A stretch of 64,000 bases of DNA. Source: JAIRMO01 sp046533115. GTDB taxonomy: Bacteria > Spirochaetota > Spirochaetia > Treponematales > Breznakiellaceae. The stretch is taken from assembly GCF_046533115.1 (NCBI RefSeq), contig NZ_JAJQRC010000011.1:1-64000 (forward strand). Direction: 5' to 3'. A program made the position numbers and the translations under genes. The notes beneath the pieces were generated by a model, which saw only the letters and a program-made list of their open reading frames with translations, searched no databases and had not been told where the DNA came from. Of the stretch, positions 52,500 to 60,954 are shown piece by piece. Numbering within the stretch: position 1 is the stretch's first letter; the number at the start of each line of letters is the position of its first letter.

Positions 52500-52528
52500 T
52501 TGACGGCTGAATACTACCATGCTACCAT
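52500..52528 (+). promoter_or_regulatory. Promoter of first TRAP operon
   Basis: TTGACG (52500-52505), 17-bp spacer, TACCAT (52523-52528), followed by ACTTATAA. The same layout (TTGACT, 17 bp, TACCAT, GCTTATAA) is at 6156-6184. The TATAAT at 52532 is alternatively the -10 but would be 26 bp from the -35 box. Confidence 0.55.
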
Positions 52529-52558
52529 ACTTATAATTCAATTTTTCAGGAGGAAAGC

Positions 52559-53587
52559 ATGCACATTACCAGACGGTTTTTATTGGCGGTTCTGGCGGTT
52601 TTGATTGCCGCCGGAAGTGTATTTGCCGGGGGCGGAGCCCAATCGAGTGGTTCCGCCGCGCAGCAAAAGCTGACCATCAAGGTCGGGGACAACTGGGGCG
52701 CCAGCCATCCCATGGCGGCGGCCCTGGACACGGTATTCAAACCCCAGATTGAAAGCGCCTCCGGCGGCGCCCTGACGGTGGACATATACCACTCCGGTAC
52801 CCTCGGAAACGAAGCCGATCTCTGGAACGGTGTCCGGAACGGGACCATTGAGGTCGCCATCGTCGGTACCCCCATGAACCAGGAATACCCCACCATGATG
52901 ATCTCCGACTGGCCCTTCCTGTACCGGGACCTGAGCCACGCAAAGAAGGTTTGGACCGGTTCCATTGCCGAGGAGATCAACACGGAATTCCACCAGAAAT
53001 TCCCCACGGTACATATGCTGGCCTGGGGACCGAACAGCGCCCGGACCTTTACCAGCAACAAAAAACTCACCTCGGTGGACGATTTCAAGGGCCAGAAGTT
53101 CCGGATGCCCGGTAACCCCATCCACGTAGGGATCGCGGAAAACCTCGGGGCCAGCGCCCAGGTTATCCCCCTGGGAGAACTCTTCAGCGCCCTGGAGACC
53201 GGCGTGGTGGACGGACAGGATAACGGCATGGTAACGGTCATCAGTGAAGCCTTCTATGAAGTGCAGAAATACCTTTACGAGACCAACCACATCATCGCCA
53301 CCCTGGAGATCGTGGTCAGCGCCCCCTTCTACGATAAACTCACCCCTGCCCAGCAGAAGATCGTGAGCGACGCGGCCAAGGCCACGGCAGCAAAAGCCTG
53401 GGATGACTATATCAAGAGTGTGGACAGTGACCGGCAGTTCCTCAAGGACAAGGGCGTAACGGTAACCCCCACCACCGCGGCGGATCAGGCGCGGATCATC
53501 CAGATGCTCCAGCCCCTTACCAACCAGCTTTTCGCACAACACGCCTGGGCAAAGCCCCTGACCGACCGGATTAAAGCAGTCCAGTAG
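52559..53587 (+). CDS. TRAP transporter substrate-binding protein, DctP type
   Basis: A 342-residue periplasmic solute receptor. Signal peptide 1-23 (ends GSVFAGGGAQ). DctP features are LTIKVGDNWGASHPMAAALDT, SGTLGNEADLWNGVRNGTIE, DDFKGQKFRMPGNPIHV with the conserved Arg that clamps the ligand carboxylate, and LETGVVDGQDNG. A strong GGAGGAAAG precedes the ATG. First gene of an operon with the small and large membrane subunits. Ligand probably a sugar acid, given uxuA/uxuB downstream. Confidence 0.93.
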   Translation: MHITRRFLLAVLAVLIAAGSVFAGGGAQSSGSAAQQKLTIKVGDNWGASHPMAAALDTVFKPQIESASGGALTVDIYHSGTLGNEADLWNGVRNGTIEVAIVGTPMNQEYPTMMISDWPFLYRDLSHAKKVWTGSIAEEINTEFHQKFPTVHMLAWGPNSARTFTSNKKLTSVDDFKGQKFRMPGNPIHVGIAENLGASAQVIPLGELFSALETGVVDGQDNGMVTVISEAFYEVQKYLYETNHIIATLEIVVSAPFYDKLTPAQQKIVSDAAKATAAKAWDDYIKSVDSDRQFLKDKGVTVTPTTAADQARIIQMLQPLTNQLFAQHAWAKPLTDRIKAVQ

Positions 53588-53764
53588 GGGTTAAAGGCAG
53601 GAGTTAGGAGAGAGAAGTTAGGAATTAACGTGAGGAGAGAGGGGGAAGTGAGGAGAGAGGAGTTAGGAGTTAAGTAGGAGTTAGGGGGAACGTAGAATCC
53701 TCACTTCTCACTTTTAAACTCCTCACTCCTACCTTCTCCCTCTTCACTAATAATTAAGGGGGGT
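53588..53764. repeat. AG-rich/CT-rich inverted block between dctP and dctQ
   Basis: An AG-rich arm with repeated GAGTTAGGAGAGAG units (about 53600-53690) is followed by a CT-rich arm (about 53698-53750, ACTCCTCACTCCTACC). The arms are partly complementary and would form a long imperfect hairpin in the mRNA. It lies exactly between the binding-protein and small-permease genes. An equivalent block is at the same place in the second TRAP operon. Confidence 0.8.
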
Positions 53765-54298
53765 TTGTTGAAAAAGTTTTTGAATACCCTTTTCAGGGGC
53801 ATTGAAATTCTCATTGCCTTTTTTCTGGCGGTCATGATAGTCCTTGTCTTTATGAATGTGGTTTTCCGGTATCTGTTCAGCAAGGGTTTTGCGTGGTCCG
53901 AGGAAATCGCCCGGCTTTGTTTCATATACCTCGTGTATCTGGGTTCCATTGGGGCCATGCGGGACAACCGCCATCTTCTTATTGACAGCGTTTTGAACCG
54001 GGTACCGGTTATCTGCCAAAAAATTATTTATGCCCTGGTGCAGATCTGTATCATTTGGCTCATGGTCATTTTAACCCAGGGAAGTTGGGGGCTGGTTCTC
54101 CAGAATTTGAATGACAACTGGGTAGCCACCAAATTCCCGACTTTTCTTGTTTATACATCGGGGCTTATAACCGGCATTGCCATTAGCATCATCGCCCTGG
54201 CAAATCTGTTCCGGCTGCTTATCCTGAAAATACCGGTTTCCGATCTCATCAAAATTCGGGATGACGCCGAAGAACCCCAGACCGCGGATGTGCAATAA
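53765..54298 (+). CDS. TRAP transporter small permease, DctQ type
   Basis: A 177-residue, four-helix inner-membrane subunit (FRGIEILIAFFLAVMIVLVF, the EEIARLCFIYLVYLGSIGAM motif with the conserved acidic pair, then two more helices). It uses a TTG start at 53765 or 53768, preceded by AAGGGGGG. It pairs with the large permease encoded 14 bp downstream. Confidence 0.88.
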   Translation: MLKKFLNTLFRGIEILIAFFLAVMIVLVFMNVVFRYLFSKGFAWSEEIARLCFIYLVYLGSIGAMRDNRHLLIDSVLNRVPVICQKIIYALVQICIIWLMVILTQGSWGLVLQNLNDNWVATKFPTFLVYTSGLITGIAISIIALANLFRLLILKIPVSDLIKIRDDAEEPQTADVQ

Positions 54299-54312
54299 GG
54301 AGGAGGAACACT

Positions 54313-55611
54313 ATGGTTGCTTTATATACGTCTGTTTTTTTGGCTTCCCTGGTTATTTCGATAATGCTGGGGCTTCCCATTGCCTTCTCCCTCATCCTCT
54401 CGGGGGTGTCCACCGCCTTGGCCATGGGGGGGAACGCGACTAACCCCCAGACCGTGGCCGCCCAGCTCATGCGGGGAACCGACAGCGTCACCATGATGGC
54501 CCTGCCGTTTTTTGTGCTGGCCGGGGAATTGATGAACAAGGGGGGCCTTACCAAGCGGATCATCGCCTTCTGCAACATCTTTGTGGGACGGGTTCGGGGC
54601 GGACTGGGCTATGTGACGATCCTCGCCTGCCTCATGTTTGCGAGCCTTGTGGGTTCCGCCGTGGCAAGCACCGCGGCTTTGGGGGCGATCCTTATCCCCA
54701 TGATGGCCAATTCGGGGTATAACCGGGCGAAGGCTGCGGGCCTTGTGGCAAGCGCGAACATCGTGGCCCCCATTATGCCGCCGTCTATCCCCATGATCGT
54801 CTATGGCGTGGCCGCGGGGGTGTCAATCAAATCCCTGTTCATGGGGGGGATAGCCCCGGCAATCTATCTCACCATCGGGATGAGCGTTGTCTGGTATGTC
54901 GTTTCCCGCAAGGATGCGATAAAATCCGACGCGCCCAAGCCAACCCTTAAGGAAACGATAAAGATATTTTTTGACGGCCTGTGGGCGTTGCTGCTCCCCC
55001 TCATCATCCTTTTCGGACTGCGGGGCGGCATATTTACCGCCACCGAAGCCGGCGTTGTGGCCGTGGTCTATGCCCTCATCATCGGGGTCTTCGTATACCG
55101 GGAACTTACGCCGAAAAATCTCTTTCAGGCGTTTATCGCCGCGGCGAAGATGTCCGCGGTGGTCATGTTCCTTGCCGCCGCCGCCCAGGTTGCGGCGTAT
55201 TTCCTCACCATCTCCCGGATTCCCCAACTGATAACCGCTTCCCTCAGCCCCTTGGTAAGCAGACCCATGCTCCTCAACGTGGTGCTGCAGACGATCATTA
55301 TCCTGATGGGAACCTGCGTGGACGTGGTGCCTACCATTCTGATCATGACCCCGATCATGCTGCCCCTGCTCAAGGCCGCCCACATCGACCTGGTGTACTT
55401 TGGGGTGGTGTTTACCCTGGCAAACGTGCTGGGCCTGACCTCCCCACCGGTGGGACCGGTACTCAACGTCGCCTGCGCCACGGGAAAAGTCAAAATGGAG
55501 GAACTTTTGGGGCCGGTTATTCCCTATTATATTTTCCAGGTCATCATGGTATATCTGCTGATATTGCTGCCCCAGCTTGTCACTATTCCGCTTAAATGGA
55601 TTGGAGGCTGA
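54313..55611 (+). CDS. TRAP transporter large permease, DctM type
   Basis: A 432-residue, about 12-helix sodium-coupled transport subunit. Family phrases are LGLPIAFSLILSGVSTAL, FFVLAGELMNKGGLTKRI, GSAVASTAALGAILIPMM, PSIPMIVYG and TPIMLPLLKAAHIDLVYFGV. AAGGAGGAGG precedes the ATG. It is followed after 3 bp by the zinc dehydrogenase gene, so they are one transcript. Confidence 0.94.
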   Translation: MVALYTSVFLASLVISIMLGLPIAFSLILSGVSTALAMGGNATNPQTVAAQLMRGTDSVTMMALPFFVLAGELMNKGGLTKRIIAFCNIFVGRVRGGLGYVTILACLMFASLVGSAVASTAALGAILIPMMANSGYNRAKAAGLVASANIVAPIMPPSIPMIVYGVAAGVSIKSLFMGGIAPAIYLTIGMSVVWYVVSRKDAIKSDAPKPTLKETIKIFFDGLWALLLPLIILFGLRGGIFTATEAGVVAVVYALIIGVFVYRELTPKNLFQAFIAAAKMSAVVMFLAAAAQVAAYFLTISRIPQLITASLSPLVSRPMLLNVVLQTIIILMGTCVDVVPTILIMTPIMLPLLKAAHIDLVYFGVVFTLANVLGLTSPPVGPVLNVACATGKVKMEELLGPVIPYYIFQVIMVYLLILLPQLVTIPLKWIGG

Positions 55612-55614
55612 AGT

Positions 55615-56631
55615 ATGAAACAACTGCTAACGGAAAAACCCCGGGTTCTCAAAATGATCGATGTGGAGGAGCCAAAAATCGAGGGCCCCAGGGATGTGCT
55701 GGTTAAGATGAAGGCCGCCGGTATCTGCGGCTCCGACGTGCATATCTACCATGGGACCTCCCCGGTGGCGACCTACCCCCGGGTGATGGGCCACGAGATC
55801 GTGGGGGTGGTGGTTGAAACCGGGAAGGAGGTTACCAAGGTGAAAGCCGGGGACCCGGTGATCATCGACCAGATCGTTGCCTGCGGGGAATGTTACCCCT
55901 GCAAAATAGGCCGGCCCAATATCTGCTGTAATATGAAAGTGCGGGGGGTGCATATCGACGGCGGCTACCGGGAGTATGTTACCGCCGGGGAGGAGGCCAT
56001 GCACCTCCTCCCCTCAGGGCTTGCCTTTACCGATGCGGTGATGATCGAACCCATGAGCATCGCCTTCCAGTCCTGCTCCCGGGCGCAGATCACCAAAGAG
56101 GACATCGTCTTCATCCTCGGCGCCGGGGCGCTGGGGAAAAGCCTGATTAAGGCGGTACTGTTGACCGGCGCCCGGATCATCGTGTCCGACGTGGTGGATC
56201 AACGTCTGGAGGAAGCGGCAGCCCTGGGGGTGTCCCGGATCATCAATTCCAAGAAGGAGGACCTGGCCGCAAAATTAAAGGAATACACCCGGTGGGGCCC
56301 CACGGTTTCCATTGATGCCGCGGGCTTCCCCGGTTCCCTGCCTCTGCTCACGGACCTTACCTGCAACGCCGGCAGGGTGATCACCATGGCCTTTTTGGAG
56401 GAGCCCTCCCCGGTACAGCAGTTTAAGATCACCGCCAAGGAGTTGGATATCCGGGGGTCCCGGCTGCAGAATCACAAATTTGAGGAGGTGATCAACGCCT
56501 ACAAAGCGGGTAAAATTACGATTGAGGGGCAAGTCTCCCATATATTTCCCTTTGCCGAGGCCATCGAAGCCTTCCAACGGATCGACTCCGGGGACCCGGA
56601 GATCCGCAAGGTGGCGCTTTCCTTCGAGTGA
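55615..56631 (+). CDS. Zinc-dependent alcohol/polyol dehydrogenase
   Basis: A 338-residue medium-chain dehydrogenase. Catalytic zinc ligands are in AAGICGSDVHIYHG (Cys) and MGHEIVGVVVETG (His-Glu). The four structural-zinc cysteines are in ACGECYPCKIGRPNICC. The Rossmann motif is FILGAGALGKSLIKAVLL. It resembles sorbitol, galactitol, L-gulonate or threonine dehydrogenases. Immediate coupling to a TRAP permease suggests it oxidises the imported polyol or sugar acid. Exact substrate unknown. Confidence 0.85.
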   Translation: MKQLLTEKPRVLKMIDVEEPKIEGPRDVLVKMKAAGICGSDVHIYHGTSPVATYPRVMGHEIVGVVVETGKEVTKVKAGDPVIIDQIVACGECYPCKIGRPNICCNMKVRGVHIDGGYREYVTAGEEAMHLLPSGLAFTDAVMIEPMSIAFQSCSRAQITKEDIVFILGAGALGKSLIKAVLLTGARIIVSDVVDQRLEEAAALGVSRIINSKKEDLAAKLKEYTRWGPTVSIDAAGFPGSLPLLTDLTCNAGRVITMAFLEEPSPVQQFKITAKELDIRGSRLQNHKFEEVINAYKAGKITIEGQVSHIFPFAEAIEAFQRIDSGDPEIRKVALSFE

Positions 56632-56679
56632 GCCATGGCCCGGAGGATCGAGGGAACGGCAGTATTTAAAAAATTTTAT

Positions 56680-56708
56680 TTGACCCTGGCATACAAGCAT
56701 GATAGAAT
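56680..56708 (+). promoter_or_regulatory. Promoter of second TRAP operon
   Basis: TTGACC (56680-56685), 17-bp spacer, TAGAAT (56703-56708). Good match to sigma-70 consensus, 49 bp before the start codon of the second binding-protein gene. Confidence 0.75.
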
Positions 56709-56757
56709 ACTTGCATAATGCTCCCTGGGAGTGTTAAAAATTGATTGGAGGAAATGT

Positions 56758-57777
56758 ATGAACATGACACGGAAGATGCTTTTAACGGCCCTGATGATGG
56801 TTATCACCGCGGGTCTCGTATGTGCCGGCGGCGGCCAGCAGGGCGGATCATCGAGCGGGGGCGCGGCGAAGATATCTGTTATCTTTGCGGGAACCGAGGC
56901 GGCCACCACCGGCCAAAGCCGGATGATGCAGGAAGTAGCGGACAAGCTGAACGCCACGGGCCGCTTCCAGGCCGATGTGCAGGTCAACGGCGCCCTGTCG
57001 GCCAACACCGACGACCTGGTGACCCAGGCGAAAACCGGCGTGCCCCTGGTGGTTCCTTCCGACCCCGGACGGCTGGCGAGCCAGTTCAATATCCCGGACC
57101 TCAACATCCTGATGGCCCCCTATGTGCTGACGGATATGGCGGTTTTGGAGAAGCTGCCCGATACGGCGATCTTCAAAGAGTGGCAGGCCAAACTCGAAGC
57201 CCAGGGAATTACCTTTGTGGCGGACATGTACAACGGTTTCCGCAGTTTCTACACCACCACCCCGGTCAACGGCGTTGCCGGCCTTAAGGGGCTGCGGATC
57301 CGGGGCTTCGGCAACAATATCGGTAACGCCCTGGCCAAGTACCTGGGCTTTGCCAATATCGGCATATCCTGGGGCGAAGTACTCCCGGGCATCCAGCAAA
57401 AAACCCTGGACGGCTGCGAGGTTCAGGTCGCCACCGCCTATGGCTCGGCTATTTACGAAGTTACCAAGTACCTGGCCCTGACCAAACACTATATGCTCCA
57501 GTCATCCTTTGTCTGTTCCACCAAGCTGCTCACTTCGATGCCCGAAGCGGACCGGAAAATTTTCCTTGATACCATCCGGGAAACCGCCCAGAAGTACAGC
57601 CAGATTATCGCGTCCGAAGAAGCCACCTACTATCAGCAGATGAAAGACAAGGGCGTCACCATCACCGAAGTAAGCCTGAAAGAATTCCAGGATGCCATTG
57701 CCCCGCTGTACACCAACAACGATCTGGGCTTCTCCGCGGGACTCAAGGACCGGCTGTTCAGAGAATTGGGACTGTAA
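56758..57777 (+). CDS. TRAP transporter substrate-binding protein, DctP type (second)
   Basis: A 339-residue receptor. N-terminal hydrophobic segment ending ITAGLVCAGGGQQ; the L-V-C-A looks like a spirochaete lipobox, so it may be a lipoprotein. It contains GLRIRGFGNNIGNALAKYLG with the ligand-clamp Arg, and the QQKTLDGCEVQVATAY segment. The ATG at 56758 has GGAGG upstream and is preferred to 56731. First gene of an operon running through uxuA and a uxuB-type gene, so hexuronate is the likely substrate. Confidence 0.9.
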   Translation: MNMTRKMLLTALMMVITAGLVCAGGGQQGGSSSGGAAKISVIFAGTEAATTGQSRMMQEVADKLNATGRFQADVQVNGALSANTDDLVTQAKTGVPLVVPSDPGRLASQFNIPDLNILMAPYVLTDMAVLEKLPDTAIFKEWQAKLEAQGITFVADMYNGFRSFYTTTPVNGVAGLKGLRIRGFGNNIGNALAKYLGFANIGISWGEVLPGIQQKTLDGCEVQVATAYGSAIYEVTKYLALTKHYMLQSSFVCSTKLLTSMPEADRKIFLDTIRETAQKYSQIIASEEATYYQQMKDKGVTITEVSLKEFQDAIAPLYTNNDLGFSAGLKDRLFRELGL

Positions 57778-57990
57778 GAGGAATTTATAGTTAGGAGGGA
57801 GAAGATAGGAGTTGATAAAGGGAGGAGTTAGGAGAGAGAAGGCAGGAGAGGAGAGTTGATACAGAGAGGAGTTAGGAGAGAGGAATGGGATATTTGCTCC
57901 GCTCCTCACGTTCAACTCCTCACTCCTCACTTTTAATTTTTCACTCCTCTCTTTTAACTCCTCACTTTTAACTTCTCTCTAACTAAAGGT
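57778..57990. repeat. AG-rich/CT-rich inverted block between second dctP and dctQ
   Basis: An AG-rich arm (57788-57890) with GGAGTTAGGAGAGAG units, a centre with ATATTTGCTCC, and a CT-rich arm (57898-57980) with ACTCCTCACT(CC)T and TTTTAACTCC units. It is equivalent in type and position to 53588-53764. Confidence 0.8.
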
Positions 57991-57997
57991 GGATTTT

Positions 57998-58501
57998 ATG
58001 CGAAAACTGTATCACGCCCTTTGTAAAGCCGAAGTGGTTGTTTGCGGGACCGGCTTTATATTTTTGGTGGCCTTTGTGTTTTTGTCCGCCATCCTGCGTT
58101 TTTTCCGGATTTCCATGTCCTGGAACATCGATCTTGCCATGTTCCTGCTGGCATGGACGGCTTTCCTGGGGGCGGATATCGCCTGGCGGAGCGGTCAGTT
58201 GGTAGGGGTTGATCTGGTGACCCGCCGCTTTCCCCGGAAAATTCAAAAGATCGTAGAAATACTGCTTTATATCATTATCCTTTGCGCCCTGGTGGTCATC
58301 ATGGTCTTCGGTATCCGCCTGGCGATAACCGAGCGGGTCCGAAAATATCAATCCATACCGATTCCCTATTCCCTGGTTACCTTAAGCATTGTGGTTACCG
58401 CCCTGTCCATGGTCGTATCCACCATGCTTAAAATCAGGCGCAGTATTTTGAACTTCAATGCGGACTCCAACAAAAACGAAACAACAGGAGGCGCGGAATG
58501 A
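57998..58501 (+). CDS. TRAP transporter small permease, DctQ type (second)
   Basis: About 167 residues, four hydrophobic helices (VVVCGTGFIFLVAFVFL, MSWNIDLAMFLLAWTAFLG, KIVEILLYIIILCALVVIMV, SLVTLSIVVTALSMVVS). The ATG at 57998 with AAAGGTGG upstream is preferred to an in-frame GTG at 57989. Its end overlaps dctM by 4 bp. Confidence 0.88.
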   Translation: MRKLYHALCKAEVVVCGTGFIFLVAFVFLSAILRFFRISMSWNIDLAMFLLAWTAFLGADIAWRSGQLVGVDLVTRRFPRKIQKIVEILLYIIILCALVVIMVFGIRLAITERVRKYQSIPIPYSLVTLSIVVTALSMVVSTMLKIRRSILNFNADSNKNETTGGAE

Positions 58502-59784
58502 CCTTATTGCTCATCTGTTTTGTTGTTTTTCTCGTACTGGGTATGCCTATCGCCTTTGTGATCGGCATCGCGGGGTTCGCGTATTTTTCTTCCGTGGAGT
58601 TTCTCAATTTTGAGACCGCCACCCAGATGATCGTGTCCCAGAGCCAATCCTTCGCCTTTCTCGCCGTGCCCTTCTTTATCTTCGCGGGGAACCTGATGAA
58701 CGTGTCGGGGATCACCCAGCGGCTCCTGAGCCTGGCCCGGTTGGTCACCCGGCGCATGTATGGGGGCACCGCCCAGATCAGCGTGGTGATGAGTACCCTC
58801 ATGGGCGGCGTTTCCGGGTCCGCCACCGCCGACGCCGCCATGGAGACCCGGATCCTGGGCCCGGAGATGATGCGCCTCGGTTACCGCAAGGGCTATATCT
58901 GCGCGGTGAACTGCATCACCGCCCTAATCACCGCCACCATCCCCCCGAGCCTGGGGCTCATCATCTTCGGCTTTGTGGGGGAGGTTTCCATCGGACGGCT
59001 GTTTGCGGCGGGGATCATCCCCGGCATTCTCATGATGGTCTTTTTAATGGCCACCACCAGCCTTACCTCCCGAATCAAGCGCTACGATCCCCCCAAGCCG
59101 GACGCCCCCCGGCTGACCTTCGGAGAAATCGGCGCAAACCTGAAAGAGTCTATCTGGGCGCTGCTCTTCCCGGTGATCCTCATCGTGGGGATCCGCTTCG
59201 GGGTGTTCACCCCTTCGGAATCCGGGGCCTTCGCGGTGGTTTACGCCCTGATCATCGGCAGGTTTGTCTATAAAGAACTGACGTGGAAAAATTTCAAGGA
59301 GGCCCTGATCACCACCCTGAAAGATAACGGCGCCATCATGCTGATCATCGCCATGTCCGGTCCCTTCAGCTACGCCATCACCTGGGTAAAGCTGCCGGTG
59401 GTTTTGAGCAACCTAATCTTCGGCATCACCGATAATCCCCAGATCCTGGTGCTTATCATGCTGGGCTTCCTTTTTATCACCGGTATGTTCGTGGACAGTA
59501 ACGTGAACTTCCTCCTTTTAACGCCGATTTTCCTCCCCATGGTAAAAAGCGTTGGTATTGATCCGGTCCACTTTGGGGTGCTGATGGCGACCGTCGTCAC
59601 CCTGGGGGTGATGACCCCGCCCATTGGATCGGCCCTGTACACGGTGTGCGGCATTATTAACTGTCCCCCGGAGGAGTACACCAAGGCGAGCCTGCCCTTT
59701 CTGGCGGCGGTGCTGCTGGAACTGGCGATCCTGGTATTCCTCCCTGGTCTGGTACTTTGGATCCCCAATATGATATTTGGGTAA
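58498..59784 (+). CDS. TRAP transporter large permease, DctM type (second)
   Basis: A 428-residue, multi-helix transport subunit. Family phrases: VFLVLGMPIAFVIGIAGFAY, FFIFAGNLMNVSGITQRLL, LMGGVSGSATADAAMETRIL, IPPSLGLIIFGFVGEVSIGR and PPIGSALYTVCGI near the end. Overlaps dctQ by 4 bp. A hairpin of the CCCAAAAC family follows before uxuA. Confidence 0.94.
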   Translation: MTLLLICFVVFLVLGMPIAFVIGIAGFAYFSSVEFLNFETATQMIVSQSQSFAFLAVPFFIFAGNLMNVSGITQRLLSLARLVTRRMYGGTAQISVVMSTLMGGVSGSATADAAMETRILGPEMMRLGYRKGYICAVNCITALITATIPPSLGLIIFGFVGEVSIGRLFAAGIIPGILMMVFLMATTSLTSRIKRYDPPKPDAPRLTFGEIGANLKESIWALLFPVILIVGIRFGVFTPSESGAFAVVYALIIGRFVYKELTWKNFKEALITTLKDNGAIMLIIAMSGPFSYAITWVKLPVVLSNLIFGITDNPQILVLIMLGFLFITGMFVDSNVNFLLLTPIFLPMVKSVGIDPVHFGVLMATVVTLGVMTPPIGSALYTVCGIINCPPEEYTKASLPFLAAVLLELAILVFLPGLVLWIPNMIFG

Positions 59785-59794
59785 GGGGGCGATA

Positions 59795-59818
59795 TTCCCA
59801 AAACTTTTGTTTGGGGAA
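59795..59818. repeat. Single CCCAAAAC-type hairpin
   Basis: TTCCCAAAAC pairs with GTTTGGGGAA about a TTTT loop (one mismatch). It resembles stem 1 or 3 of the three-hairpin element. It lies between dctM and uxuA, with no terminator-like core. Confidence 0.5.
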
Positions 59819-59864
59819 AGTTTACGGTAAAGGGGATAATTTTGTATTTTTTGAGGAGTATTTT

Positions 59865-60944
59865 ATGCAAATGACCATGCGTTGGTTCGGACCCGGTTAC
59901 GATTCCGTTACCCTGGAACAGATCCGGCAAGTGCCCGGTGTTACGGGAGTTATCACTACCCTCTACGGGACGCTGCCGGGGGAGGTTTGGGAAACGGACG
60001 CCATTCTTGCCCTGAAAAAAGAAGTGGAGGCCGCGGGGCTTTCCATTGCGGGGATCGAGAGCGTCAACATCCACGACGCCATCAAGACCGGCGCCCCGGA
60101 GCGGGAACAGTACATCGAGCATTATATCACCACCCTGGAACGGCTGGGACAGGCGGACATCCACCTGGTGTGTTACAACTTCATGCCCGTCTTTGACTGG
60201 ACCCGCACGGATCTGGCGAAAAAGCGGGCCGACGGCAGTACCACCATGGCCTATAATCAAAAAATCATTGATACCATTGATCCCGACGCCATGACCAATT
60301 CCATCAGCGCCCAGTCCAAGGGCTATGTCCTTGCGGGCTGGGAGCCGGAGCGTTTGGGCAGGCTGAAGGAACTTTTTGCCATGTACAAGGACATAGACGG
60401 CGAAAAACTCCTTGCCAACCTGAAATATTTTATTGAACGGATCATGCCGGTCTGCAATAGGTATCACATCAATATGGCCATTCACCCCGATGATCCCGCG
60501 TGGCCGGTTTTCGGTCTGCCCCGGATCGTGACGGATAAGGAAAAGCTCCTGCGGCTGGTGGGCCTGGTGGACGATGTTCACCACGGGGTTACCCTTTGTA
60601 CCGGGAGCCTGGGGACTAATCCCGCCAATGACATTCCCGATATCATCCGGGCCCTCAAAGGCCGCATCCACTTTGCCCATGTGCGGAACCTGCGCCACAA
60701 CGCTCCCGGCGATTTTGAGGAAGCCGCCCATCTTTCCAGCGACGGTTCCATGGATATTTTTGCCATTGTAAAAGCCCTTTACGACATCGGCTTTGACGGT
60801 CCCATTCGGCCGGATCACGGCCGGGCCATCTGGGGCGAGGTTTCCATGCCCGGCTATGGCCTCTATGACCGGGCCCTGGGAGCAACCTATCTCAACGGGT
60901 TATGGGAAGCGATTGATAAAATGTCAAAGGGAGATAAAAAGTGA
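59865..60944 (+). CDS. uxuA: Mannonate dehydratase
   Basis: Converts D-mannonate to 2-keto-3-deoxygluconate in hexuronate breakdown. About 359 residues, the shorter form seen in Firmicutes and spirochaetes. Motifs: MRWFGPGYDSVTLEQIRQVP, GIESVNIHDAIKTG, MAIHPDDPAWPVFGLPRIV, LCTGSLGTNPANDIP, IHFAHVRNL and PIRPDHGR. The ATG at 59865, after TGAGGAG, is chosen over an upstream frame extension from 59757 that would run into dctM. It lies in the second TRAP operon. Confidence 0.95.
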   Translation: MQMTMRWFGPGYDSVTLEQIRQVPGVTGVITTLYGTLPGEVWETDAILALKKEVEAAGLSIAGIESVNIHDAIKTGAPEREQYIEHYITTLERLGQADIHLVCYNFMPVFDWTRTDLAKKRADGSTTMAYNQKIIDTIDPDAMTNSISAQSKGYVLAGWEPERLGRLKELFAMYKDIDGEKLLANLKYFIERIMPVCNRYHINMAIHPDDPAWPVFGLPRIVTDKEKLLRLVGLVDDVHHGVTLCTGSLGTNPANDIPDIIRALKGRIHFAHVRNLRHNAPGDFEEAAHLSSDGSMDIFAIVKALYDIGFDGPIRPDHGRAIWGEVSMPGYGLYDRALGATYLNGLWEAIDKMSKGDKK

Positions 60945-60954
60945 AGGGTGAGTT

